Assembly (NCBI GenBank): GCA_002344005.1
Contig: DDTD01000075.1
Coordinates: 1-24,496 of the forward strand
Origin: Ignavibacteria bacterium UBA2373
GTDB taxonomy: Bacteria > Bacteroidota > Ignavibacteria > Kapaibacteriales > UBA961
Reading direction: 5' to 3'
DNA: 24,496 bases
In this document: positions 16,801 to 23,342 of the stretch, one piece after another
Position numbering within the stretch: the first letter of the stretch is position 1
Layout: each line of letters begins with the position of its first letter
The notes under the pieces: generated by a model
The model's database searches: none
What the model was told of the DNA's origin: nothing
What the model saw: the letters and a program-made list of their open reading frames with translations, nothing else
Program-made: the position numbers and the translations under genes

Positions 16801-17502
16801 ATATCACATTTTAGTATCGGGCGTGGCGATATTATTTTTCATAATGTCAGAGCACGCTATGCGGATAATTTACCGGATGTATTAAAAGGCGTTTCATGTA
16901 TAATACGTGGTGGCACACGCATCGGTATCATTGGTAGAACAGGGTCAGGAAAAACAACGATTTTTCAGACATTATTCCGATTTATTCCTTTATCTTCGGG
17001 TTCTATTGAAATTGATGGTGTGAATATTGCCCAAATTCCTTTAGAACAATTGCGCCGTTCGATGGCAATTATTCCGCAAGATCCCACATTATTTATTGGG
17101 ACAGTACGCAGTAATCTTGATCGTTTCGGCATTGCCGATGATAAAGCCGTGCAGCGTGCTCTTGAGCGTGTTCATTTATGGGAAACCATACAATCAATGG
17201 GAGGTATTTATGCACCTGTTCAAGAAAATGGCTATAATTTCAGCCAAGGACAAAGGCAGTTGTTATGTTTGGCGCGAGCTATTCTAACTGATGCTCGTAT
17301 TATAGTTATGGATGAAGCGACGGCAAGCGTTGACGTAAAAACGGATGCGATTATACAGCAAACAATACGTGAAGAATTTGCGGGTATTACGATGCTTATT
17401 ATTGCTCATCGTCCTTCGTCCATAGCTGATTGTGATCAGATAATTGAATTACGTGATGGTATCATTGTGCGTAATGAAACGCATAGCCGATTATCGGCTT
17501 AA
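13834..17502 (+). CDS. Full-length ABC exporter of the ABCC/MRP type
   Basis: This 1222-residue protein has order TMD1-NBD1-TMD2-NBD2 in one chain. Before TMD1, residues 15-34 (TPVIRLGRRRHLEEKDIPPT) resemble the linker of eukaryotic ABCC proteins. TM regions span about 60-350 and 672-945. NBD1: Walker A GEVGAGKST (416-424), signature LSGGQ (517-521), Walker B VVILDD (537-542) with Asp542 where the catalytic Glu normally sits, and His574. NBD2: Walker A GRTGSGKTT (1034-1042), signature FSQGQRQLLCLARA (1136-1149), canonical Walker B IIVMDE (1156-1161), and His1192. A degenerate first site and an S-x-GQRQLLCLARA signature in NBD2 are ABCC hallmarks. An acidic linker (about 626-648) joins the halves. 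The likely role is ATP-driven export of amphipathic or anionic compounds; substrate unknown. It appears to be a single-gene unit. Half-transporter fusion of another family is less likely. Confidence 0.93.
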   Translation: MRFPLLHNIIFGQITPVIRLGRRRHLEEKDIPPTPKELYPKPTSKPFITVQTKKPVSFIIRTYFAAGFPAYLSILFPLLTVGTGLATPILLHELIASFGDVTISLTMTYVFAALLGVAGIADGILTQHGYYFKLMTHARIINGLNRRVFEQSLMLTRAERLAIPSGDIVNHLGSDTEQMAESSFFVPDSLYCSIVTLSVLVMLWSYLGVAALFSLAALVLISPFSRALAQRFTRLDHELLEYRDERVTLMTQLLHGIRVLKYFAWEKSAMQEVEKVRTKELDARMRLATTNALSSVVFICTSTLVAFVGFGSYVLMGNTLTAPLVFACLSLFIMLEFPFGMVAHIISMIAQARVSALRLHSYFSRTIQPYEQKPEMPKNMPVSINVENVSVYYNGTKAVKNANLHIAAGESVAIVGEVGAGKSTLLLSLLGDTDMSGLITYTGVPFGYSSRTAYVPQEAFVMNGTLRDNILFGEPLDDALADDQDFGGILHDCALIDDIGSMAAGLDTEIGERGVNLSGGQKTRLCLARAVAKHPNVVILDDPLAAVDTITETFLCNTLLFGRWRNITRIVATHRLAHLERFDKIVYMEKGEIIAQGSFQEIVKNSEEFAAFFSQHIHDDMIHAHEAPKSEIQENESDGKLIEEEDREFGAIHSGVYKDYARALGGENTRLRPFILGALLLGCIAATVLPIIQTSWLGIWTDIASSGKTIFGLEISFSPLMAVALYGVLGVLVMIGWFWEKYFWMKRGLAAAQQLHDRTLYAVMQAPLRFFDTTPMGRILNRFSRDVSNTEEMANNVEEIARNVTKSLGALIVIFSLAPIVVVCAIPALLWYYIVQKDYRRSAREAKRMESIARSFRYAQFKEVLTGITVIHAFKKEQYFTEQFYDILTNYNRMFWGSIMLNRWFSSRVPIIGGIISITTAIGVVMAVKNNGMSAGTAGIALTYSLSFWQYLNWSVRSFSEVESKMTSAERLRYYGTLEPEASITAHPLISHFSIGRGDIIFHNVRARYADNLPDVLKGVSCIIRGGTRIGIIGRTGSGKTTIFQTLFRFIPLSSGSIEIDGVNIAQIPLEQLRRSMAIIPQDPTLFIGTVRSNLDRFGIADDKAVQRALERVHLWETIQSMGGIYAPVQENGYNFSQGQRQLLCLARAILTDARIIVMDEATASVDVKTDAIIQQTIREEFAGITMLIIAHRPSSIADCDQIIELRDGIIVRNETHSRLSA

Positions 17503-17540
17503 ATCAATCTAAGGACGGAAGCCATTCCGTCCTTAGATTG
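17485..17540 (+). terminator. Tandem hairpins at the end of the ABC transporter gene
   Basis: A perfect 16-bp inverted repeat (CAATCTAAGGACGGAA at 17505-17520; TTCCGTCCTTAGATTG at 17525-17540) with a 4-nt GCCA loop starts 2 nt after the stop codon. A smaller hairpin (AGCCGA-TTA-TCGGCT, 17485-17499) lies within the last codons. There is no T-run on either strand, so this is not a standard intrinsic terminator; it may protect the 3' end of the mRNA or act with Rho. Positions 17541-17712 show nothing else. Confidence 0.6.
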
Positions 17541-17712
17541 TGACACGGAAATCTGAAAAATTCTAATTGTTGTAGCAGAATAAAGCTGAAAATAAATATA
17601 TGAGGATTTATTTGTCATAGCAATATGCTTTAAGTTATTAAAAAATACTCTTTACCATAGAATTTTTTCTTCAACATATATTTTTATGTTTCTTACACAC
17701 GAATATCCTCTA

Positions 17713-17761
17713 TAAAAAAAATCCCTCAATAGTGTGATGAGATATCGCTGCTATTGAGGGA
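17713..17761 (-). terminator. Rho-independent terminator of secA
   Basis: TCCCTCAATAG (17722-17732) pairs over 11 bp with CTATTGAGGGA (17751-17761). On the minus strand it is followed by a run of eight T (complement of 17714-17721). It begins 26 nt past the secA stop codon. Confidence 0.92.
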
Positions 17762-17787
17762 AAAATATATGCTGCTATGTCAATAAA

Positions 17788-20700
17788 TTAGTCTGTTGAA
17801 CCCGGCGGCTTGTTTTTTATATTCGTACTCATGGACGGCTGTGAAAATTTGAAAGAAGGCGATTGTGTCACAGTCACTACCGATGGATCCGGCATTGCTT
17901 CATTTGTGCCTGCGGGTGGTCTTTGTCTTTGCGGCATTCTTGGCGTTGAGCGCATTGACGGCACACTGCGACGCTGCTGTTGTTGCTGTTGCGGTGCTGC
18001 TTGTAAAATCTGCGGGAATAAACTGAATGCTTTATGGACAGTTTCTTTCTGAATTATTGCCACTAATTGTCTGAATAAATTCACCGCTTCACCTTTATAT
18101 TCGAGTAATGGATCTTTTTGCCCATAGGCACGAAGATGAATACCTTCTTTTAATTCATCCATTACCATTAAATGTTCTTTCCATTTATCGTCAATAGTTT
18201 GCAGGAAGGAAAATTTTTCTAATGCTCTGATTAAATCTATGCCTAACTTTTCTTCTTTACGATGATAAAATTCAGAGGCAGCTTCCATAATGATTTCGGT
18301 GGAGCGTTCTTTTTTCATGGAGCGGAATTCTGTGTCATTAATTTCGACTTCACAGAGCAAGAGTGTGCGCACCTGATTTTTTAATCCTTCCAAATTACCT
18401 TCGGGATGATATATGTCAAACCATTCATCGGCAAGATTGGCTACATAATCAAGTATTTCACCTTTTAATCGTTCACCGAATAAGGCATGACGGCGCAAAT
18501 CATAAATGGCTGTGCGCTGCTGATTCATGACATTATCATATTCGATAAGGCGTTTGCGGACACCGAAATTATTTTCTTCTACTTTCTTCTGTGCATTTGT
18601 CACCGATGAAGTAACCATAGAATGTTGGATTGGCTCTCCTTCGGGAACTTTCATTTTTTGCATAATATTGGCAATTCTGTCACCACCGAATAAACGCATC
18701 AAATCATCTTCGAGCGAAATAAAAAATTGTGATGAACCGGGGTCACCTTGTCGTCCGGCACGACCACGTAATTGTCTGTCAATGCGTCGTGCATCGTGAC
18801 GCTCGGTACCGATAATAGCCAATCCGCCGGCAGTTTTTACTTCGGCTGTTAATTTAATATCAGTACCGCGACCCGCCATATTCGTTGCAATGGTGACCGC
18901 ACCTTTTTGTCCTGCTCCGGTCACAATTTCTGCTTCTCGCTGATGTTGCTTTGCATTTAAAACATTATGATTAATTTTTTGACGCTGCAACATTTTACTG
19001 AGCACCTCCGACACTTCCACACTTGTTGTTCCGACGAGTACGGCACGTCCGGCATCCACCATTTTTTTGACTTCTTCCACAACGGCATTGTACTTCTCAC
19101 GTTTTGTGCGATATATTAAATCATCTAAGTCTTTACGTACAATGTCTTTATTGGTTGGAATAACGGTAACGTCAAGATTGTATATTTTTTCAAATTCGGC
19201 AGCTTCCGTTTCGGCAGTACCTGTCATGCCCGCTAATTTTTTATAAAGGCGAAAATAATTTTGTAAAGTGATTGTTGCCCATGTTTGGGTATCTCTTTCC
19301 ACTTTAACGCCTTCTTTAGCTTCTATCGCCTGATGCAAACCATCGGAATAACGACGACCTTCTAAAATACGACCCGTAAATTCATCAACAATTTTTACTT
19401 TACTGTCTTGAATAACATAATCCACATCAATTTCATAAAGCGAATATGCGCGCAATAATTGCGATATTGTATGGATAACATCACTACGGAAAGAATATAA
19501 TTGAAGTGCTTCATCTTTCTTTTGCTGCTTTTCTTCTGCATTTAATGATGGTTCACCTTCGATATGACTTAATTGACTTGCAATATCAGGAATAACGAAT
19601 GTATCCGGATCTTCGCCGGAAGCAGTAATAAGATTTCTTCCTTTTTCGGTAATATCAATTTGATGATTTTTTTCATCAATTGTATAATATAATTCCTCAT
19701 CAATTTCAGACATACGTGTTCCTTGATCGCGCAAATAATCAAGTTCGGTTTCACGCATTAATTTTTGATTTTCCGGTTCTTGCAATAACTTTTGTAATTT
19801 TTTTTGTTTTGGTAAACCGCGATATGCACGCAATAATCCGACTCCGCCTTCTTTGCGGACTTCTTTTTTATCGGATTGTAATTTTTTTTCAATATCGTTT
19901 ACAATTTGTTGCACCAAACGATTTTGAGCTTCTACCATACGTTTGACGCGTGGATTTAATTGGTCAAAACGTTGATTATCGGCATTGCCGACAGGACCGG
20001 AAATAATAAGCGGCGTACGTGCTTCATCTATCAATACGGAGTCCACCTCATCCACGATAGCAAATATATGAGGTCTTTGCACCATTTCTTCGACTTCTGT
20101 TACCATATTGTCGCGCAGATAATCGAACCCAAACTCATTATTGGTGCCATAGGTAATATCCATCCCATAAACAGCGCGTCTTTGTTCTGATTGCATCGCT
20201 GATTGAATTGCTCCGGTTGTGATGCCCAGAAAATCAAAGACGGGTTTCATCCATTCGCAGTCACGTCGCGCCAAATAATCATTGACGGTTACTAAATGCA
20301 CACCTCGACCGGGAAGAGCATTGAGATACATTGGCGATACCGCCACAAGTGTTTTACCTTCGCCGGTTGCCATCTCGGATATCTTGCCTTGATGAATCAC
20401 TGTTCCTCCGATAAGTTGAACATCATAGGGAATCATATCCCATGTGATGGTATTGCCTACGGCAGTGTATTGATGTTTACGTTCGGTTAATCGGCGACAT
20501 ACCTCTTTGACGGTGGCAAATGCTTCGGGTAAAATTTCGTCGAGCGTATCGGCAATAATTGCATCTTCTTCTTTATCTAACTCACTCAGGCGATTATAGA
20601 GGGCTTGATGATCGTCATGCGATAAATCTTCTTCTTGTAAACGTGTTTTAATATCAGCACGTTCGCTTGTCAAGGTCATAAGTTGTTCGGCGATGCGCGC

Positions 20701-20850
20701 ACGAAATTTGTCTGTTTGTCCGCGTAACTCTTCATCAGACAATGAAGATAATTTGGCATATATCTCGTTAATTTCATCAACGATAGGAAGTATTCCTTTA
20801 ACATCTTTATCGTGTTTGCTGCCAAATATTTTTTGTAAAAACCCTAACAT
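17788..20850 (-). CDS. secA: Preprotein translocase ATPase SecA
   Basis: This 1020-residue motor drives proteins through SecYEG using ATP and also feeds the Sec-dependent signal peptides seen on T9SS cargo. Visible motifs: Walker A ATGEGKT (161-167), Walker B/DEAD-like VDEVDS (266-271), IDEARTP (274-280), AGMTGTAETEA (540-550), NMAGRGTDIK (657-666) and RQLRGRAGRQGDPGSSQFF (692-710). Compared with the ~900-residue E. coli protein, extra residues lie near 60-97 and about 290-395, the larger one a charged, helical insert between the DEVD block and the ELYYTIDEKNHQ segment; such inserts are typical of FCB-group SecA. The C-terminal tail (about 948-1020) is Gln/Pro/Ser-rich with a six-Gln tract and lacks the Cys-rich zinc motif used for SecB binding in other bacteria. 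ATG at 20850 gives the standard MLGFLQKIFG start. It is downstream of lnt on the same strand, 197 nt away. Confidence 0.98.
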   Translation of the reverse strand: MLGFLQKIFGSKHDKDVKGILPIVDEINEIYAKLSSLSDEELRGQTDKFRARIAEQLMTLTSERADIKTRLQEEDLSHDDHQALYNRLSELDKEEDAIIADTLDEILPEAFATVKEVCRRLTERKHQYTAVGNTITWDMIPYDVQLIGGTVIHQGKISEMATGEGKTLVAVSPMYLNALPGRGVHLVTVNDYLARRDCEWMKPVFDFLGITTGAIQSAMQSEQRRAVYGMDITYGTNNEFGFDYLRDNMVTEVEEMVQRPHIFAIVDEVDSVLIDEARTPLIISGPVGNADNQRFDQLNPRVKRMVEAQNRLVQQIVNDIEKKLQSDKKEVRKEGGVGLLRAYRGLPKQKKLQKLLQEPENQKLMRETELDYLRDQGTRMSEIDEELYYTIDEKNHQIDITEKGRNLITASGEDPDTFVIPDIASQLSHIEGEPSLNAEEKQQKKDEALQLYSFRSDVIHTISQLLRAYSLYEIDVDYVIQDSKVKIVDEFTGRILEGRRYSDGLHQAIEAKEGVKVERDTQTWATITLQNYFRLYKKLAGMTGTAETEAAEFEKIYNLDVTVIPTNKDIVRKDLDDLIYRTKREKYNAVVEEVKKMVDAGRAVLVGTTSVEVSEVLSKMLQRQKINHNVLNAKQHQREAEIVTGAGQKGAVTIATNMAGRGTDIKLTAEVKTAGGLAIIGTERHDARRIDRQLRGRAGRQGDPGSSQFFISLEDDLMRLFGGDRIANIMQKMKVPEGEPIQHSMVTSSVTNAQKKVEENNFGVRKRLIEYDNVMNQQRTAIYDLRRHALFGERLKGEILDYVANLADEWFDIYHPEGNLEGLKNQVRTLLLCEVEINDTEFRSMKKERSTEIIMEAASEFYHRKEEKLGIDLIRALEKFSFLQTIDDKWKEHLMVMDELKEGIHLRAYGQKDPLLEYKGEAVNLFRQLVAIIQKETVHKAFSLFPQILQAAPQQQQQQRRSVPSMRSTPRMPQRQRPPAGTNEAMPDPSVVTVTQSPSFKFSQPSMSTNIKNKPPGSTD

Positions 20851-20923
20851 GAATAATTGCTCCGTTCAGAATATGTGAAAAATCATCTGTGATGGTATAA
20901 CAAGAATCGGTGTAACCATACAC

Positions 20924-21026
20924 AAAAAAGAAAAGCCCCTGTAAAGGGACTAAGTCTTTACAACGGCGGACAATGACGCAAAAGCGAACTTTGTATTACC
21001 GTTTTGATTGCAAAAATCGGGCTTTT
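20924..21026 (-). promoter_or_regulatory. Structured leader/terminator between lnt and secA
   Basis: Read on the minus strand, this ~100-nt stretch has several pairings. A terminator-like hairpin AGTCCC-TTTACA-GGGGCT (plus 20934-20951, one G-T pair) is followed directly by a T-rich run (complement of 20924-20933). Competing helices use the same bases: AAAAGCCC (complement of 21019-21026) with GGGCTTTT (complement of 20931-20938), and GTAAAG/CTTTAC (20941-20946 with 20956-20961). Internal helices are 20962-20966 with 20999-21003, 20970-20973 with 20991-20994, and 20977-20979 with 20984-20986. The T-run is ~75 nt before the secA ATG. It may simply end lnt transcription, or be a small RNA or an attenuator for secA. 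It matches no riboswitch class I know. Confidence 0.55.
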
Positions 21027-21047
21027 TATCGTTTCAATGCCACAATT

Positions 21048-22673
21048 TCAGTGTTTTTTCTTTCTCAGATAGCCGCCAAAGAGCAATAAAACAGTCAGCG
21101 CCGTACAACCCATAGGGAGATAATCACCCCATTGCACATAGAGTGTTTTCTCGGTTAATAAAGGAACTTTATATGAAAGACCTGCGGTTGTATATGGCTG
21201 TAACTCTTTGTATGAAATGCCATTAGGAGAAATAAATCCGGATACTCCCGAATTTGCGCAGCGCACAATGGCTCGCCGATTTTCAATGGCACGTATGGCA
21301 GAAATACGATAATGTTGCTCCGGACCGAATGTGTAATTGTACCATGCGTCATTGGTAATCACAGCCAGCAGATTCGCACCGTCATGAGCATAGTTTTTCA
21401 CAAATCCGGGATACACAGACTCTATGCAAATAATACAACCAAGCCGCAAAGAATCCTTGCCTGCCATTGCAATTGTCAAAGGTTTTTGCACTTTACCTTT
21501 GCTCCAAGTGGAAATACCAACTCCCCATTGCAGCCAGCGTTCAAGAAAAGGAAATATGTCCCCGAAGGGTATATTTTCTCCGAATGGAGTCAATCGCATT
21601 TTTCTATGAACGGGTGCTTTCAGAGGTGAAGCCATGTCGCGCGGTTCCATCAATATTGCAGCATTGTAAAAATTCCCCATAATTGTAAGATCGTTAGGAA
21701 TGGGCTTTGCATAGTAGGGGGCATCTTGCTTTTTGTAAATCACGGCTTCGGAAAATCCGGTGAGCAATGCTGTTTGGGAATCATTAATCCATGGTCGAAG
21801 AAATTCGAGTCCTTCGGGATTACTGTTGGTTAAGCCAAGATAGGGTACGCCGGTTTCACTCCACACAGCCAAATCTAAATGTTGTAAAGCATTAAGAGAA
21901 TCCTGAATTTTCTGATGTGCTGCAATTTGGTCAAATGAACTGCCTTGCCATTTTTTCCAAGGATTGATATTCGGTTGAATAACGCCTGCTACAATATGCT
22001 GTGCATTGCGCTCAAGAGCAGTAATTTCCGGTAAACGTATTTGACCATAATACCAAGGTAAGATACAAAGACCAAGTGCTGCAATAAGGCGTGGCGAAAT
22101 GAGCATACGCCAATGAATACTGCGTTTTGCTATGATTTCTTTGAACAATGATGCCAATAAGACATTGATACTTACCAGTGCAAAAGTCACACCCCACACA
22201 CCCGCAAGTTCTGCTATTTGTACCCAGACCGTATTGTATGCCTGTGTATAACCTAAACTTAGCCACGGATATGACAAATCACCGAGAGAATGTAGCCATT
22301 CAAAAGCTGTCCATAAAAAGGGAAATGCAATTAATCCGATTGCATCGCCAAATCGGTTACGCAAAAAACGCATTCCCACAAAAGGAAGCATAAAAAAGAA
22401 AGGATGTCCCAACCATAATGCAAAACCCGATACAAATAAGAACGGGTCACTTTCGGTTTGCCAACTGCTTACCCACCAATTGGAGATGCCGTGCATGACA
22501 AAAAAACAAATGTACAAAAGCCGATTATGATACTTCTCATTAGCCGGAGTAAGAATTGCCAACAATATGGGGATAAACCCGATAAATGCTCCGAACCATG
22601 TAGGCAAAGGAGGAAAAGCCGCACCAAGCAGCAATCCCGAAGCAAGGGCATATATATATCGCATATTTTTCAT
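21048..22673 (-). CDS. lnt: Apolipoprotein N-acyltransferase
   Basis: This 541-residue inner-membrane enzyme adds the third acyl chain to the N-terminal cysteine of lipoproteins, the last step of lipoprotein maturation. The N-terminal ~210 residues are hydrophobic (about seven TM segments, from 5 to 208), with the FEWLHSLGDLSYPWLSLGYT region (124-143) typical of Lnt. The periplasmic carbon-nitrogen hydrolase-like domain (about 225-500) has the full catalytic triad: Glu273 in WSETGVPY, Lys358 in HRKMRLTPFGEN, and Cys416 in GCIICIES. NDAWYNYTFGPEQHYRISAI (441-460) and the final TM segment (about 516-535) complete the family. Start ATG is at 22673. It is followed by secA on the same strand and preceded by 132 nt after the redoxin gene; joint transcription with either is possible but unproven. 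The lipoprotein at 6480-6968 would be a substrate. Confidence 0.96.
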   Translation of the reverse strand: MKNMRYIYALASGLLLGAAFPPLPTWFGAFIGFIPILLAILTPANEKYHNRLLYICFFVMHGISNWWVSSWQTESDPFLFVSGFALWLGHPFFFMLPFVGMRFLRNRFGDAIGLIAFPFLWTAFEWLHSLGDLSYPWLSLGYTQAYNTVWVQIAELAGVWGVTFALVSINVLLASLFKEIIAKRSIHWRMLISPRLIAALGLCILPWYYGQIRLPEITALERNAQHIVAGVIQPNINPWKKWQGSSFDQIAAHQKIQDSLNALQHLDLAVWSETGVPYLGLTNSNPEGLEFLRPWINDSQTALLTGFSEAVIYKKQDAPYYAKPIPNDLTIMGNFYNAAILMEPRDMASPLKAPVHRKMRLTPFGENIPFGDIFPFLERWLQWGVGISTWSKGKVQKPLTIAMAGKDSLRLGCIICIESVYPGFVKNYAHDGANLLAVITNDAWYNYTFGPEQHYRISAIRAIENRRAIVRCANSGVSGFISPNGISYKELQPYTTAGLSYKVPLLTEKTLYVQWGDYLPMGCTALTVLLLFGGYLRKKKH

Positions 22674-22805
22674 TTTTACATCTTTATTCTATGAACTCAA
22701 TAGCAAGATACGGGCATCTGAGGTTTTTTGCAAATAAATATTATTTTCTCATCATCAAATTGCCTCCACAGAATATGCGACACTGCTGTGTTGTAGCGGT
22801 TAAAT

Positions 22806-23342
22806 TTATCGGGCTATGGCGCAACCAATCGCTTGAGTGCGTGATTCTTTTATCGGTTTACCTTGCTGTAGATTTGTAAGTATGTCAGCAAGGATATGGT
22901 GTCGGGGGGCATTTTTTTTGCGCCCCCAACTTATAAACCAATCGTCAATTTTGCCTGCATAGACAATATGTCCGTCAATAATCACAGCAACTTCGGGAGT
23001 GATGCGCGCATCGGCATATTCTGTCCATTCCATCGTAGAATCTATGTGAATTGGAAAGGGTAACCCATACTCTTTGCAATAATCGTGAATGGCAAGAGTG
23101 TCCGGTGTCCTGTCAGGAAATATGCCGAAAAACCGTATGCTGTCTGATGCAAAACGCTGATATAGTGTACGAAATGTCGGAGCATATTTCTGACAAATCG
23201 GACATTGTTCTTTTAGAAAAATCATCACTGAAATGCCCTTACTTTGTTGTAACTCAGCAAGGGATATTGCAGTTTTTACCTGAGCATACCCAAGTGCATA
23301 TACTGTCAAGAATAAAACGCAATAAAGAGTAGTGCGAATCAT
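22806..23342 (-). CDS. Exported thioredoxin-fold redoxin
   Basis: This 178-residue protein has a signal peptide (1-20, ending LGYA before Q21) and a thioredoxin fold. The active-site-like CPIC motif is at 47-50 (FLKEQCPICQKY), and the cis-proline position is Pro116 in ARITPEVAVI, so it can in principle do thiol-disulfide or peroxide chemistry in the periplasm. Near the C terminus is a Gly-Cys at 173-174 (TQAIGCAIAR), an ending I associate with PRX-like redoxins; a third cysteine could act in resolution or metal contact. Its ATG overlaps the TGA of the copper monooxygenase gene (ATGA, 23339-23342), so the two are translationally coupled and probably functionally linked, for example by supplying reductant or keeping copper or cysteines reduced. 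No T9SS domain. Exact activity is inferred. Confidence 0.85.
   Translation of the reverse strand: MIRTTLYCVLFLTVYALGYAQVKTAISLAELQQSKGISVMIFLKEQCPICQKYAPTFRTLYQRFASDSIRFFGIFPDRTPDTLAIHDYCKEYGLPFPIHIDSTMEWTEYADARITPEVAVIIDGHIVYAGKIDDWFISWGRKKNAPRHHILADILTNLQQGKPIKESRTQAIGCAIAR

Noticed and set aside
17810..18052. Plus-strand ORF with a run of six cysteines
   Set aside because: It is antisense to the Gln-rich tail of secA; the Cys run is the reverse image of Gln/Ala codons, and secA is certain.
20881..20925. GTATGGT-like half-sites upstream of secA resembling the dyad at 1949-1965
   Set aside because: Only five bases pair (ATGGT/ACCAT) across a long spacer; too weak to claim a shared operator.
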